DNA of 64,000 nucleotides. It comes from Triangularia verruculosa. Lineage: Eukaryota; Ascomycota; Sordariomycetes; Sordariales; Podosporaceae. The notes beneath the pieces were generated by a model that did not search any database, was not told where the DNA came from, and saw nothing but the letters and a program-made list of their open reading frames with translations. The translations under genes were made by a program, and so were the position numbers. Each line of letters begins with the position of its first letter. Within the stretch, counting starts at the first letter, position 1. The stretch is from contig MU863888.1 in the NCBI GenBank assembly GCA_033296885.1, positions 186,001-250,000 on the forward strand, written 5' to 3'. Positions 36,122 to 47,422 of this stretch are shown here, piece by piece.

Positions 36122-38185
36122 GCCAGGTCATGCGGCAAAGAGTAAGTTTGTCATCTCGGGCTGCATCCATGACACACAGCCTTCAAGCACGCTCGGACCG
36201 GCTGCACTTGCTCATCCTCTGTGTCGACTCGGAGAATGCTGTCCAAGACAACTCCGAAGGCACACTCTTGTCGGATTTTGACCAAATCGGCGGCGGCGGA
36301 TAAAGTGGTTCAGATATGCCGTGTCTCCAGTGTCTCTCGCCTTCTCCTGCCTAGTGCCCATCCCGGCCAACAATTCGTCCTCGATCTATCTCGTGCAAAC
36401 TCCGCGGTTCTCCGTCTTTTGCTCATCATGCAACCCGCCAGAGGCTCTTCCATGTTCCGAAAAACGAAACATGGGTTGATTACTTACTTAGCTACTCCGC
36501 ACTTCAAAGCCACCACGCAGATGCACACAACGCAGGCTGCAACGCACGAAAGGCACGTTGGAAGAAGCCACGCCATGCCATGCCAACAACGCCCTGCATG
36601 GCATGCTTTCGAAACGCGGCCTACCTGCAGCCTTCCGCTCAACGATGCTGGGGCCGGCCTTGTGTTGAGTGGTCTTGTGAAGCACTCACGGGTAGCAGAT
36701 CTTACCCGTCCCCGTCGCTTCGGGAGGGGAAGATGCGGGTGTCTGCCTGCCAACTTGGTCACTACTGCTGTACTACACATCCACTCCATGACCGTCAGCA
36801 CGACGAAACTGCCCGGTACTGTGGTGCACTCTGCCCTGGGACGAACGACAAGCAGGCTGTGCTGTCTGGGATTCCGGAACGGCAATTGGATGTAGGAGCG
36901 GGGATAGCGAGGGTAACACACGCGCGGCTGCTTGCCGCCGGAGCCAACGGGAGGGTCTTTGAGAAGGGGAGGAGAAGTAGCAGACTTATTAATCGAAGTC
37001 ACGAATATGAGACCAACCGGGTACCGGGCAAGAATTTTTGGGATTTCTTTCTTGCATTGTGAAAAGTGTCTTTGACTCTCTGTTCTGCTGGTCAACCTCG
37101 GGACTGAGGGGAGATGTTTGTCTCATGACTAAAGCGCAGTGGAAGTGTCTCTGTTTTGTTTCTTCTTGTTTTTCTTCCGCTGCGGGATGATGTGATGATG
37201 TCTGCGGACGCTTTTTTATCTGCGGATGGTCTTGTCTCTGCTCTGTAGGATCTAGCGGCATGCTTCTACCCATCTGGTTTGAGTCCGATTTCCGAACGAT
37301 GACCCATTCCCCCGGCCTATCCCGCAGCTGCTTCATCATGTTACAAGACTCTACAGAGTACGCCCATCTCTTGCCACGCCGGGTATGCCACCTACCTTAG
37401 TTTACCTCCAAATATCCTGCATTGATCTGTGTGTCATCCTTTTACCCAAATGAAAGGCGTCGTGTGGTGGAGATTTGGTCTGGCTGATGACAAGGATAAG
37501 GCTAGAGTGCGGCTACCCGTCAAGTCGCCCCTCAAGGCCAGACACAAGAAGTGAGGGGGAAGGGAAAGAGACGGGGTTCCCCTCGATTTGATCTTCGGGA
37601 CAGAGTCTGAGATGGGATGATGGCGTGGAAGTGTTTCCCGGGAGGTGGTGCATCTGTTGCACCGAGATTGATCGGATGAGGATACTTGCGTGCTTGGTTG
37701 TTGCTTGGAAAGGTTATTTATATACGCCACGGATAGGTGTATATAAACATGGGGGGTGATCGACGTTCTGGAAGAGAGAGGGATGAAGGGTGTCATCCTT
37801 GCTCACTCGTTTTACGCTACCGATTTTCAGTTGAGATCCCCAAGTTAGATCTGAGATCGGACTACTTTTTGAACGGTGGTTTGACGGTACACCGTAGACG
37901 GATATTCACCATCACATCTTGTCGATCCATCGATCATTTTTTTTCATCTAGCCGGGCGAACAGCCGATCTCGTCTTACCATCACTGCTTGTATCACGAAC
38001 ACTCACGGACGGGAGAGTTTTACACACACACACACACCTGCCCAACCTCGTCGTTCGTTCCTTGGTCTTCACTAGACCGTCACCACCACGGTCGTTTCCC
38101 TATTTGAAGGTGCCTATACTCTGAAATCCACACCCTCCTGGTCATCTTGCTGACAACAAGAACCAGAGATATCAAACACTTGAGG
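36122..38185. other. Intergenic, 2.1 kb, no supported gene
   Basis: Frames up to 224 codons exist on both strands but show no family features and overlap each other. A hairpin with 10-bp perfect arms (CATGCCATGC at 36574-36583 and GCATGGCATG at 36596-36605) is present. The last few hundred bases would be the leader of the small cysteine-rich gene. Confidence 0.5.
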
Positions 38186-38527
38186 ATGTGCACTTACACA
38201 ACCCACGTCCGCGTCTGCGGGTCCTGCCGCTGTGAGGATACGGTGCTGATCTCGGAAAAACTGTGTCCTGTGGCCCAAAAGGCAAATGGCATTTTCGGGG
38301 CATGTCTGGAGGGCGTGCTTAGTGAGCGGGATGCTACGAGACATTGGTGCTGGCAGTGCAAAGAGAATGTGATTCCCAGCCCACCGCCGGGATATGCTCA
38401 GCTCCAGCAGCAGTTGCAATACCAAGCGGCGGCGGGGTATCCTGGCAGCAGCAGATATGGCCATAGAAGGAGAGGGAGTGTTGTGCCGAGTAGCAGCAAC
38501 GGTCAAAGACCGAGGGCTTGGAGTTGA
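38186..38527 (+). CDS. Small cysteine-rich protein, unknown function
   Basis: Single exon of 113 residues starting MCTYTTHVRVCGSCRC. Eight cysteines lie in the first 60 residues (2, 11, 14, 16, 27, 40, 55, 58), including CGSC and CWQC pairs that could bind zinc. The tail is rich in Gln, Ser and Arg and looks disordered. Many filamentous fungi have small proteins beginning MCTY with spaced CxxC pairs; their role is unknown to me. An upstream in-frame extension without ATG exists and was not used. No signal peptide is seen, so it is probably intracellular. Confidence 0.6.
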   Translation: MCTYTTHVRVCGSCRCEDTVLISEKLCPVAQKANGIFGACLEGVLSERDATRHWCWQCKENVIPSPPPGYAQLQQQLQYQAAAGYPGSSRYGHRRRGSVVPSSSNGQRPRAWS

Positions 38528-39131
38528 TTTCTTTATGATTTTGTCTTTGGGAGGATAGAAGGAAGATAAAATGCTCAGCTGGACTGGACTGGACTGGACT
38601 GGATTGGGATTTGGGATATCTATGGGAAGGCGTTGATGGATTACACAAACGGGATACCAGAGACAGGACGGGGGACATGGGCGTTTTGATATTGATATGA
38701 TTTAACAGACAACAACAGACAGCAAATGACAGAGAATCTCACAAGCAATTTCGAGCTCCAATGCTCAGCTTCCAAAATGGAGCTCACGAACCTTCGAGAG
38801 TGCATCTCGAAGCTGTTCTCGACATTCCTTATCTCTTATCAATGACGTCTTCCCTTTCTGATTGGACAACGGATCCCAGCCCGGTCCGTGCCCACTCGAC
38901 TTTTTTTTTCCAGAATTGCCATCATCCCACTTCCCAGTCCCTCAGTGCACAGGTCACCCAGCGCTGCCAGCTCCTTCACCTCTGAACTTGGGCTTATCCA
39001 TCATTTTCCTTATCCTACCCGCGTAACCTAAATTTTCCCACCCCAGGCCATCCCACCTTAACTTTCTTATCCCCCATCACCACCTACCTCTCTTTCATAT
39101 CCCCCCCCCCAAAACAAAACATCCGCCCAAA
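38528..39131. other. Intergenic, promoter of MAM33; pentanucleotide repeat
   Basis: About 600 bp. A short GGACT tandem repeat (about four units) sits at 38580-38603. A C-run precedes the MAM33 start. Nothing else is identified. Confidence 0.45.
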
Positions 39132-40093
39132 ATGATGTCCCTCCGTGCCATTGCCCGCGCGGCCCCTAGAGTCCTCGCTCGCCCCTCCACCCTCAGACCC
39201 GCCGCCGCCGTGGTTAGAACCTCCGCCGCCGCTGCTGCCCGCCCCTCCTTCGCCGCTACACAAAAGGCTTCGGCTGCCTTTTCCACATCTGCCTTCCGAC
39301 GGGCGCCCGCTGGCGAGGTGGACGAGGAGCTGGCCGCCAAGCTCAGCTCGGAGCTCGAGTTTGAGACTTCTGTCAAGGAGGGCGAGACGCTGCCGGCGAG
39401 CATCAAGGATTTCTTGGAGAACGGCCAGTTCGAGCTGAAGGATGTGCCGGGACAGCAGGATGTGTTTTTGACGAGGAACTTTGGGAATGAGAAGTAATGT
39501 TTTCCCCCTCTCTGCGTCTCTACAACAAGAACTTGAACTGACAATTTGAGTGTAAAAGGATCACGGTCTCCTTCTCCATCGCTGACCTCTCGTCGTACCA
39601 AGAGCAACACTTTGAGGACGACGAAGCCCTCACCGACGAGCATGACTTTGAAGAGGAGATGGGCGGCCGCGACAGCGCCAAGTCTGGCGCTGCTGATTTG
39701 GAGGATGCTGCTGAGGAGGACATGGATGAGGCTGACACGGATGCGATGCCCTGCCGCCTGAACATTGTGGTTGAGAAGCCTAACAAGGGCGCGCTGAATG
39801 TGGAGGCGATTGCGCAGGATGGCACGATTGTGGTGGAGAATGTGTATTTTTACAAGGACGCCAAGTTGGCGCACAGCAGCAACCCCGATGCGGTTCACGC
39901 GGCGCAGGATGCCTACCCTGGCCCTGCGTTTGGCTCGCTGGATGAGGACCTCCAGATTTTGCTGGAGAGGTATCTGGAGGAGAGGGGTGTTACCCCGGCG
40001 CTGGCGCTTTTTGTGCCGGATTACATGGACATGAAGGAGCAGAAGGAGTATTTGGCTTGGTTGGAGAATGTGAAGGGCTTTATTGAGGCTTGA
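39132..40093 (+). CDS. mam33: Mam33/p32 (gC1qBP)-family mitochondrial acidic matrix protein
   Basis: Two exons (39132-39493, 39559-40093) give 298 residues. An Arg/Ala-rich presequence (SLRAIARAAPRVLARPSTL) predicts import into the matrix. The mature part is acidic, with LSSELEFETSVKEGE, DVFLTRNFGNEKITVSF, a long Asp/Glu stretch, NIVVEKPNKGALNVEA and a C-terminal helix with QILLERYLEERGV, ending EYLAWLENVKGFIEA. The family forms doughnut-shaped trimers and supports mitochondrial translation and respiratory growth. Length and acidic loop fit fungal members. Confidence 0.94.
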
Positions 40094-40649
40094 AGGGAGT
40101 CTCGTGAAGTTACTGGGGGGTAATAACGAAGAGATTATGATTGGGGGGGATATTGAGGTTTCTGGAAAATTTGGGGGGAAAAGGGAGGCCTGTGTATATG
40201 ATGACATGTAATTTTACCAAAGTAAACTAACTCTACTTGAAGAAGAAGGAAAAATGTAAGATATGGATTTGAGAAGAGGCATAAGTTTTTTTGGTCTTGA
40301 ATGCGGCTGTGAGATGAGAGCAAAGATGGGTGTTGATGGCCCCTGTTTAGCTTAGTCATCTCCATCATTCAATTGAGTGTTGCTTGGGCGTGCATGGTTC
40401 GATTTCAGGGGAGGCAAGAGCTGAGGAGTGAGCTGAACTTTTTCCCGACTTGAGCAGATGATTAGCTTGGAATTTGTTGTGATTTCAATTTTATTTTATT
40501 TTTATCAGCTTTTTCTCTCCTTTTCAGTTTCCTTCTCTCCTTTTCACAGTTTTCGTCTGCTCGTTTGATTCAAGTCTTGAGCATCGATATGGGCTTTTTG
40601 CTGCGGCAACATTAAGTTTTAAGTTTTGATAACGGGCAAACCGGTGAAA
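40094..40649. other. Intergenic between MAM33 and LCCL gene
   Basis: 556 bp holding the MAM33 3' UTR and the LCCL promoter. Tracts of T and TTTTATTTTTATC are near 40490. No gene is seen. Confidence 0.4.
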
Positions 40650-42707
40650 ATGACTGGCGCCGGTGGTGGGAAAGAACTGGATGTTGAACGGGGCGTTTTG
40701 TCGGACAACAAGAACAACAACAACAACAACAACAACGGCGGAGGAGGAGGAGGAGGAGGGGAGAGGAAAGATGAAGATGGGGTGCAGATCCGACATGTCG
40801 ACGATGACGACGACAATGACGAGCACGGCAGTGATGAGGAGGCGCAGTTGTTAGGGGGGGGTGATGGCAATAGTGAGGAGGGGCTGGAGATGGGTGAGCT
40901 TGCCACCGCTGCCCCGGAGTCTGATGTCGAAAATCACGTCGTGAAATCACGGCAGAAAAAAGCGCGGAAACGGGGGGGATATTGTGGTTGGGTTTGGGGC
41001 CCGGAGCGGGGGGGACGGATGCAGCGGATTAGAGCTGTTGGGTGGTTATTGCCTGGGTTGCAGGGGAGTTTGGTGGATGGTTTAGGGCATGTCTTTCGCA
41101 CCCGGGTGTCGAGGGGATTGCTGCTGGGGGTGTTTTTGACGGTCTGGGGGTTGAGTATACTCGTGCCTGTGGTTTTGACAAAAGGGGGACTAGTGGTTGA
41201 TGGGGAGGAGGTTAAACATATGAGTTGTGTGAGTTCGCTTTGGAAGCCGAATGCGGAGTGTGGGATTGATGGGGGGTTGTGTGAGCCGTTTGGGAACCTG
41301 ACAGTGCCGTTTCGGTGTCCGGCGGGGTGTGCTGGGGTGAGGGTGCTGAATCCGAGGCGGGTGGGGGGTCAGGAGGTGAATTATCGGGCGTGGGTTGTTG
41401 GTGGGGGGGAGGGGGTTTATAGGGGGGATAGCTTTGTTTGTCAGGCTGGGATTCATGCTGGGGTGCTGACGGATGGGAGGGGGGGGTGTGGGAGGGTGAG
41501 GTTGAGGGGGGAGTATTACCGGTTTGAGAATACCACGGGGAATGGGGTGGAGGGTATACAGTTTGGGTCGTACTTTCCGATGTCGTATGAGATTGAGAAG
41601 GTTGATAAATGTGGGAGGGGGGATATGAGGTGGGGACAGCTGGTTGTGTCGGTGGTGTTGAGTGTGATACTTGGTATCGCGACGACGAGCGCAAAGGTGG
41701 TGTTCTTTGGGGTTTTTGCGGGGGTGTTTATGCATGTTGGGTTGGTGTCTGATCCGCCGGATATTGAGGTTATGAGTGGGAGGCTGGTGCAGGAGCTGGT
41801 TGGGATGATGGTAGGGAGATTGTTGCCGGGGGTGTTTGTTATGGTTGTGGTTTACTGGGTGATAGCGAGGAAGACGTTGGAGGGGTTGGAGAAGGGGGTG
41901 AACTGGGAGAAGACGGGTTTGTGGGTGGGAGGGGTGTGGCTGGGGGCTTTGGACAATATAACGTTTGATGCGTGGATTCCGATAAACAGGCTGGAGGGGC
42001 ATGATTTGAGGCAGCAGCCTGGGGCGGTGGTGGCTTTGGTGATTGTAGTTGCGGTTTTGGTAATGCTGGCGGGTTTGCAAGCGTATCACTTTTGGCAGGA
42101 GGGGAGCTTGCCGAGATATCTTGGGTTCTATGGGGTTGTGATAGGGGCCATTGGGGCTTTGGTAGCGCTGCCGGGTTTGGAGCTGAGGCTTCACCATTAC
42201 ATCCTCGCTTTACTCCTCCTCCCCGGAACAGCACTCCAAACACGACCGAGCTTGCTATTCCAAGGGATATTGATTGGTTTGTTCATCAACGGGGTCGCAA
42301 GATGGGGGTTTGACTCGGTCTTACAAACCTATGATTCCATCAGAGGGGATGGACAATACGGGAGTATACTTCCCGAGGTGGTGGCACCGTTTATTGAGAC
42401 TCTGGAAATGGGGGTGAAGCAGGAGACTATACACTTCAAGTGGTCAAGTTTGGATGACATGTTGAGACTGAGAGAGAAGATTGAAGGAATCAGTGTGCTG
42501 GTGAATGATGTGGAGAGGTTCAGGGGGTGGTTTGCGGAGACGAGGCTGGAGGATTTGGTGTTTAGCTGGCCGAGGTTTAGGAAGGCGGATGAGTATTTCA
42601 GGTTTGCCTTTGTGCGGGAAGGAGGGAGTACGCTGGACTGGACGGAGGCGGGGACGTGGTTTGTGAATGGGACTTGGAGTAAGGGGGTGGGTTATTATAG
42701 GGGTTGA
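40650..42707 (+). CDS. LCCL-domain multi-pass membrane protein
   Basis: Intronless, 685 residues. The N-terminal ~115 residues are disordered with an Asn run, a Gly run and an acidic stretch coded by AAC and GGA repeats. A first membrane segment (GLLLGVFLTVWGLSILVPVVL) precedes the LCCL domain at about 185-300, recognisable from CSSLWKPNAECGIDGGLCEP, FRCPAGC, YRGDSFVCQAGIHAGV and the final GGCGRVRLRGEYYRF. Six or more further membrane segments follow, then a C-terminal soluble part of about 130 residues. Fungal LCCL membrane proteins are conserved but uncharacterised. The start is the first in-frame ATG. Coding strand is strikingly G-rich, which opens a long antisense frame that I do not consider real. 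Confidence 0.9.
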   Translation: MTGAGGGKELDVERGVLSDNKNNNNNNNNGGGGGGGGERKDEDGVQIRHVDDDDDNDEHGSDEEAQLLGGGDGNSEEGLEMGELATAAPESDVENHVVKSRQKKARKRGGYCGWVWGPERGGRMQRIRAVGWLLPGLQGSLVDGLGHVFRTRVSRGLLLGVFLTVWGLSILVPVVLTKGGLVVDGEEVKHMSCVSSLWKPNAECGIDGGLCEPFGNLTVPFRCPAGCAGVRVLNPRRVGGQEVNYRAWVVGGGEGVYRGDSFVCQAGIHAGVLTDGRGGCGRVRLRGEYYRFENTTGNGVEGIQFGSYFPMSYEIEKVDKCGRGDMRWGQLVVSVVLSVILGIATTSAKVVFFGVFAGVFMHVGLVSDPPDIEVMSGRLVQELVGMMVGRLLPGVFVMVVVYWVIARKTLEGLEKGVNWEKTGLWVGGVWLGALDNITFDAWIPINRLEGHDLRQQPGAVVALVIVVAVLVMLAGLQAYHFWQEGSLPRYLGFYGVVIGAIGALVALPGLELRLHHYILALLLLPGTALQTRPSLLFQGILIGLFINGVARWGFDSVLQTYDSIRGDGQYGSILPEVVAPFIETLEMGVKQETIHFKWSSLDDMLRLREKIEGISVLVNDVERFRGWFAETRLEDLVFSWPRFRKADEYFRFAFVREGGSTLDWTEAGTWFVNGTWSKGVGYYRG

Positions 42708-43976
42708 TGGGTCTTGTGGTCAGTACTGTTGGGTACGGATAGAGATGCATCGAGTTTGGGAGCATTAGTCCTTGATAATGTTTACTTGATATTCTTTTTG
42801 AGAGTTATGCTCGAGCTCGGTATTCAACGTCCATACATATAGTTGTGTTGGTCTACATAGATGTGAAAGGTTACATTGTAAACCATGCTCACCACAGAGC
42901 CTCAAATAGTTATCCGGACCCGGATCCGGGATGGTTCACCGCGCCGTTTTGCTGACCGCATTTCCGGGTTGCGGGTAGGACCCTACGTTACGTACCAGGG
43001 CTTTGATCCTTCTGAATGGCATGCTGTTCAGGGCTTCCTCTCAGACATCCTCACAGTCCCAGTCCACAAGACATAGACTACCTAAGGTATACCGCTAAAT
43101 AGACGTCAACTCTTGACTTTCTCACCGTCAGTCCTCGCAAAGTATACTCCTAAAATAACTCCCCATCCGCCGCCAGACCCCATAGCATGCATGCGTGTAA
43201 GCCACATTCCCTAATCCGGGCGAACCCCACACCGCAATTTGCCCAATCAGCGGCCTCCAACCAAGCAAAACCTGTGCTCCACTTGTGGAGAGATGGGCGC
43301 TGGCTGCGCACTGCCTGCGAAAGCTTGACGACCTGATGAGGTGACCGACAATTTCTCCCAAAAATCCTTCCCACCGTGCTGGCTGCTGGCTGCTGGCTGT
43401 TGTCAGTTGGGCGACAAGGCTCGGTTTCGATTAGTCGGGCGCTCGGAAGAGGGGCTGAGCTCCGAGTTCCATTGGTGACGCCCGCCGGGAAGAAATGAAC
43501 AAAGCAGCTGTCGGCTGGGATGGACGTGGGGTCATGGTATCAGCTGTTGGTGGAATTATTGGAAAATAAAATGGGATTGGGGAGGGGAGGGCTGAGCAGT
43601 TGGATTTGAGGCTGGCTGGCTAGCTGCCTACGGTGGTCCTTTGTTTTCGGGGTTTGCTTTTTCTTCTTCCTTTTCCTGTTTTCTCTCTCTCAATTATTTG
43701 AGAATTGCTGCTTGAATAGATCTTTTGGAGATTTTGGGGGATTTTATGCCAAACGTGTTGGAACCCGACGACACAACAGACGCAGCTGGACGAGAGCCAA
43801 CGACATACGGCCACGGGCAAACACTGCAGCGGCCTTATACGGAGATACCTTCAACGAACGGACCGCATTTTGAGAGGTTTAGGTTGGGATGGATGGGTGA
43901 AATATAACAAAAACAACCTTTACAGAAAACCCCGAGCTTTGCGTCGTTTTCCTGTTATTAAATATCGCAAGCCAAA
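42708..43976. other. Intergenic, 1.27 kb
   Basis: No supported gene. A small frame at about 42885-43076 has no family features. The last 250 bp would be the leader of the four-helix membrane protein gene. Confidence 0.45.
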
Positions 43977-45085
43977 ATGGCCAACAAACTCGACCTCGAG
44001 TCCCTCCAGCACTCGCGCGCCCGATGGCGACGGACCCTCCTCTTCCCCTCCTGGCTCCTCCAGATCCTCATCCTCTTGTGTTTAATGGGCATCTTCGCCT
44101 ACCGTCTAGCCGAAACATTCGAGCATTACTCCGCCGAGAAGAAGAACGGAGCTGTGCCCTTGGTCGAGGTTGTGTAAGTCATTTTCCACACTCTTTCCCA
44201 TTTCTCACCATCATCCCCTACCTAACAACAATATTGTAATGCAGATGGGAAGCCACAAACGTCGGCTTCAACCTCCTCTCCCTCCTCCTAACAATTCTCG
44301 AGCTCGCCCGGTACCTCACCGAGCGGCTTACACCCTTCCTCTTGGTATCGACAAATCTGATCAAACTGACGTTGTCATTTGCCGTGCTGGGGCTGGATAT
44401 CGTCGCGCATTTGCAAAAGATGGACGGGTATTATTCTACTATTGGGCTGTCGCTTGACTGCGGGTTGCTGGCTGCGTCGCTGTCGTCGTTTGTGTATGCG
44501 ATTAGGAAGTACAGGAAGAGTTTGAAGTACGAGCAGTATCACCTCACGGATGAGGTCAAGAGGGTGGATGGTGGTGGTGGTGGTGGTGGTGGTGATGGGG
44601 GGAGGATTACCGGGTTGAAGCCGTATAACAGGGATAGCGCGAGTTATCGGTATGACTATGCCCGGACGGTAGAAAGCGAGGATAGGAGGGTTAGTGGTGG
44701 GCGATGGGATGGCGGTTACAAGAGCCAGACGGGACATCTCAGTCCGAAGCAGCACGGTTCGGTGGCGTCGAGTAGGACGGCGGTGACAGTCACCGAGATC
44801 TCGCCTACGGGGTTGAAGCACGAGATTGATCGGACTTTGGGGGAGGAGTTTGGGTGGGTTGGGAGGGACAGGAAGGGGAGTGATGTCAGTCCGAGTGGGA
44901 GTTTGGTGCATAGTAGCGGGGTGGTGCACATGTCTGTACCCGAGATCCACGTCTCGAGGCAGCAGAGCTGGAGGACGGAGGTGATTGCGGAGGAGAGTGA
45001 AAGGGAGGGGGACGGGGACCTAGGGGCGAGGGTTATGGGTGGGGAGGGAAGGGCTGATGGGGATAGAGACGGATTATTGAGGTGA
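43977..45085 (+). CDS. Four-helix membrane protein, unknown function, with long disordered tail
   Basis: Two exons (43977-44173, 44245-45085) give 345 residues. Four hydrophobic segments are visible: SWLLQILILLCLMGIFAYRLA, then one around VGFNLLSLLLTILELARYL, one around IKLTLSFAVLGLDIVAHL, and CGLLAASLSSFVYAIRKYRK. The tail of about 190 residues is hydrophilic, with a run of eight Gly and many Ser/Arg, probably cytosolic. Conserved fungal membrane proteins of this shape are known but without assigned function. The splice site is supported by frame (VEVV|WEATNVGF). Confidence 0.8.
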
Positions 45086-45476
45086 GCTGCATGTCGGGCG
45101 CTTGTTTGGGATACCAGGTGTTTTCGTTTTGGGTTGGAAATTTTAAACTGTTATGAACGTCATTTAGGAGCACGGAGTTGTAGGATAGGGGTAGTAATGA
45201 ATGTGATGCCCGCCAAAAGGCCAAAAAATGTGTTTTATTTTGCTCCGAAAGCATCCATCCGAAAAAAGGAAGAAGTTGAACAAAAAAGATCTACCCAGAG
45301 GCTCGCTGAAAAAAAGGTGCGCGCTATTCCTCTCTTTATTCCTTCCTTTCCTGAAAGTTCCGTTTCCCATTGATTTTCTCCAACCAGAGTCATATGTGGA
45401 GGCGTTCATTAAATATATGTGTACCAGGCCGTCGTGTGCTATTTGTTGGTAGGCCCATCCAATTGTTGTATGCAGC
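45086..45476. other. Intergenic between convergent genes
   Basis: 391 bp, the 3' regions of the four-helix protein (plus) and the secreted peptide gene (minus). A-runs near 45265-45315 may belong to poly(A) signals. No gene is seen. Confidence 0.4.
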
Positions 45477-45726
45477 TTAGGCCTTGCGGCGAGCCTGGTC
45501 AACCCGGGCGGCGTCGAAAGGAACAACGTTGCCCGCCCCATCAGTCATGGCCGGAAGGGAGACGTCGGCAGTGACAATGTTTTGACGCTTGACTGGGGCT
45601 GTATAAGAGTTAGTCTTCCTGTCAACTTCGCCACCACCCTGGCTCCAAAAACTCACCATTCATGTTCACAGTGGGATAGGCAAAGGCAACAGTGGCCAGA
45701 GCAAGGACAGCAGTGAAGAACTTCAT
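45477..45726 (-). CDS. Small secreted peptide precursor with Kex2-type site
   Basis: Two exons (45726-45657, 45598-45477) give 63 residues. A clear signal peptide (MKFFTAVLALATVAFA) is followed by a short propeptide YPTVNMNAPV and a dibasic Lys27-Arg28. Cleavage there would release a 35-residue peptide that starts QNIVTADVSLPAMTDGAG and ends DQARRKA. The peptide has no cysteine, so it is unlike typical effectors, and it has an Arg-Arg-Lys near the end. Donor GTGAGT, acceptor ATACAG and phase all agree. The N-terminal Gln could become pyroglutamate. I do not recognise a family; a signalling or surface peptide role is only a guess. Confidence 0.7.
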
Positions 45727-47422
45727 TTTGACTGGTTTTTGTGTGGTGGTTGTTTGATATCGAGAGATGGAAGGAAGGAATAATGTCGACCGGCGACGAG
45801 CAGATAAAATGTGCAAGAAGAGATGAATGAAGGACGAAAATAAAACACGGCCAAAAAGTTGAACAAGCAGCGGGATGAAGAGAGAAAAAGGACAAGACAC
45901 GGGATGGAGGAAGAGCAATGGCATTGATATATGTACGGTAGAGTTGACGATCAGGATCCACGACGGTTGATGGACGACCCTTGCGTTTCAGAGTCGAAAT
46001 AAGCAAGGTGTGTGGCAAGCAGGGGGATCTGTTCTTGGTATCGTATCCTGACCCGGCGGCAGCGATCTGTGATCTCCCCTATTCGTGTGCGCCACAGTCG
46101 CGAATCCATACCTGTCATTGAAGCCGCTCACATGGGGTAAAGTAAGCTGGCACTTCCATTTCGGGCTGTGCTGGCTGGGATTCAAGTCAACAAACGATGC
46201 GGAAATCTAGACCGTCTTGAAAAGCTGTCAGGATATCGCGCGGCTGTTACTTCGTAGCGCTGTCGTCAAGCAATTGACCTGGAAGCTTGGTACGAATGGC
46301 ACGAAACAAAGCGACGTGAATGAAGGAGCTAAAACGAGCTTAACTGGGCGCAAAGGGGAATGAAGCTTTTCTGATGCAGGGGGTTGAAACCGTAGCGGGG
46401 GTTGCGTTGGAGAAGGGGACGCTGAAGCTGGGAAGAGCTGCCGGAACACTGGCGAGCCGGGCTTGGGGATGTTCCAGATGGCGGAGCGAGCTTCCGTGCT
46501 TATCAGAGCACCCTGACTGCGTGTTGTTCTCCAGGGAAGATGTTGGACAAGATGAAACTGGCTGTCGGTGGTGTTTCTGAAAGACAGCTGGCGGACAGGT
46601 GTCTGGGCTTCCCCTGTTTCAAGACTTGGCGTTGATGCCAACAGCCCCTCGACTCGATCCAGACCTCGATCCAACTGCTTGGGGAGCCGTGAGAGCTCAG
46701 GAGAGCTCAAGTCGGGTCCTGAAGGGCCAGATGGGTCGACCACGTGCTGGCCAGCCGAGGGTCATTGTTTGTGGTCACTCGGGAGATGAGGTGATGAGCT
46801 CTTGTTCGACTTGGCTACAGAAACAAAGGGTCTTGTGGTGAGGTAGACCATAAAGGCTACATTACAGATCCCCACTGCAGACCTAGAACCGGATTTTGGG
46901 ACCTGGAACTTTCATGTCAACTCCAAGACTCGAAAGTCCAATGCACGCCAGGGCGTCAAAGTGGGTGGAGTCTGCTAGAAGACCCGCTCTTGGACGTCAA
47001 GGTCCTCCCATCGTCTCTGCGCTCAAACACCAAAAGTTCCTAGATCCGTCCCATCTCGAGAAAAGCAACAGATCACGGTAATCAACGTTGCGGCCAGGTA
47101 GGTGACGACGCTCAGCTGGCCACACTTCCCGGCCCGGGGCCATCTCCCAGCGCTTGGGAACACCGACTCCAGGTGGGGCCAGCGGCTACTCGACCGTTGT
47201 GCTACGAGCGCCCCTCCCTATCCACTTCTCCCCGGATCGATTGCCCCTCCATTCCCCGCCTCTTTTTCCACGACTTGCCTGGCAACGTTACGGATGTGCC
47301 ACCGACCGCATATTTCCCGGATTTTGGCCCGACGGCGGCCTTCTCCTCTCTCTTCTCTCTGCAGGTCGAAATAACCGCCGTCACAAACACCAAAAAAACA
47401 ATCAGAAAATATCAAAAACAAA
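45727..47422. other. Intergenic, 1.7 kb, divergent promoters
   Basis: It lies between the starts of the secreted peptide gene (minus) and AMMECR1 (plus). A 171-codon frame on the minus strand (46228-46743) has no family features. No other gene is supported. Confidence 0.45.

Noticed and set aside
36221..36895. 224-codon plus-strand frame overlapping a 203-codon minus-strand frame
   Set aside because: Neither shows domain features; mutual overlap suggests chance in GC-rich DNA.
41190..42197. 335-codon minus-strand frame rich in Pro, His, Gln
   Set aside because: Antisense shadow of the G-rich LCCL gene; low-complexity composition follows from the opposite strand.
46228..46743. 171-codon minus-strand Pro/Ser-rich frame
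   Set aside because: Composition typical of non-coding fungal DNA and no recognisable motif.
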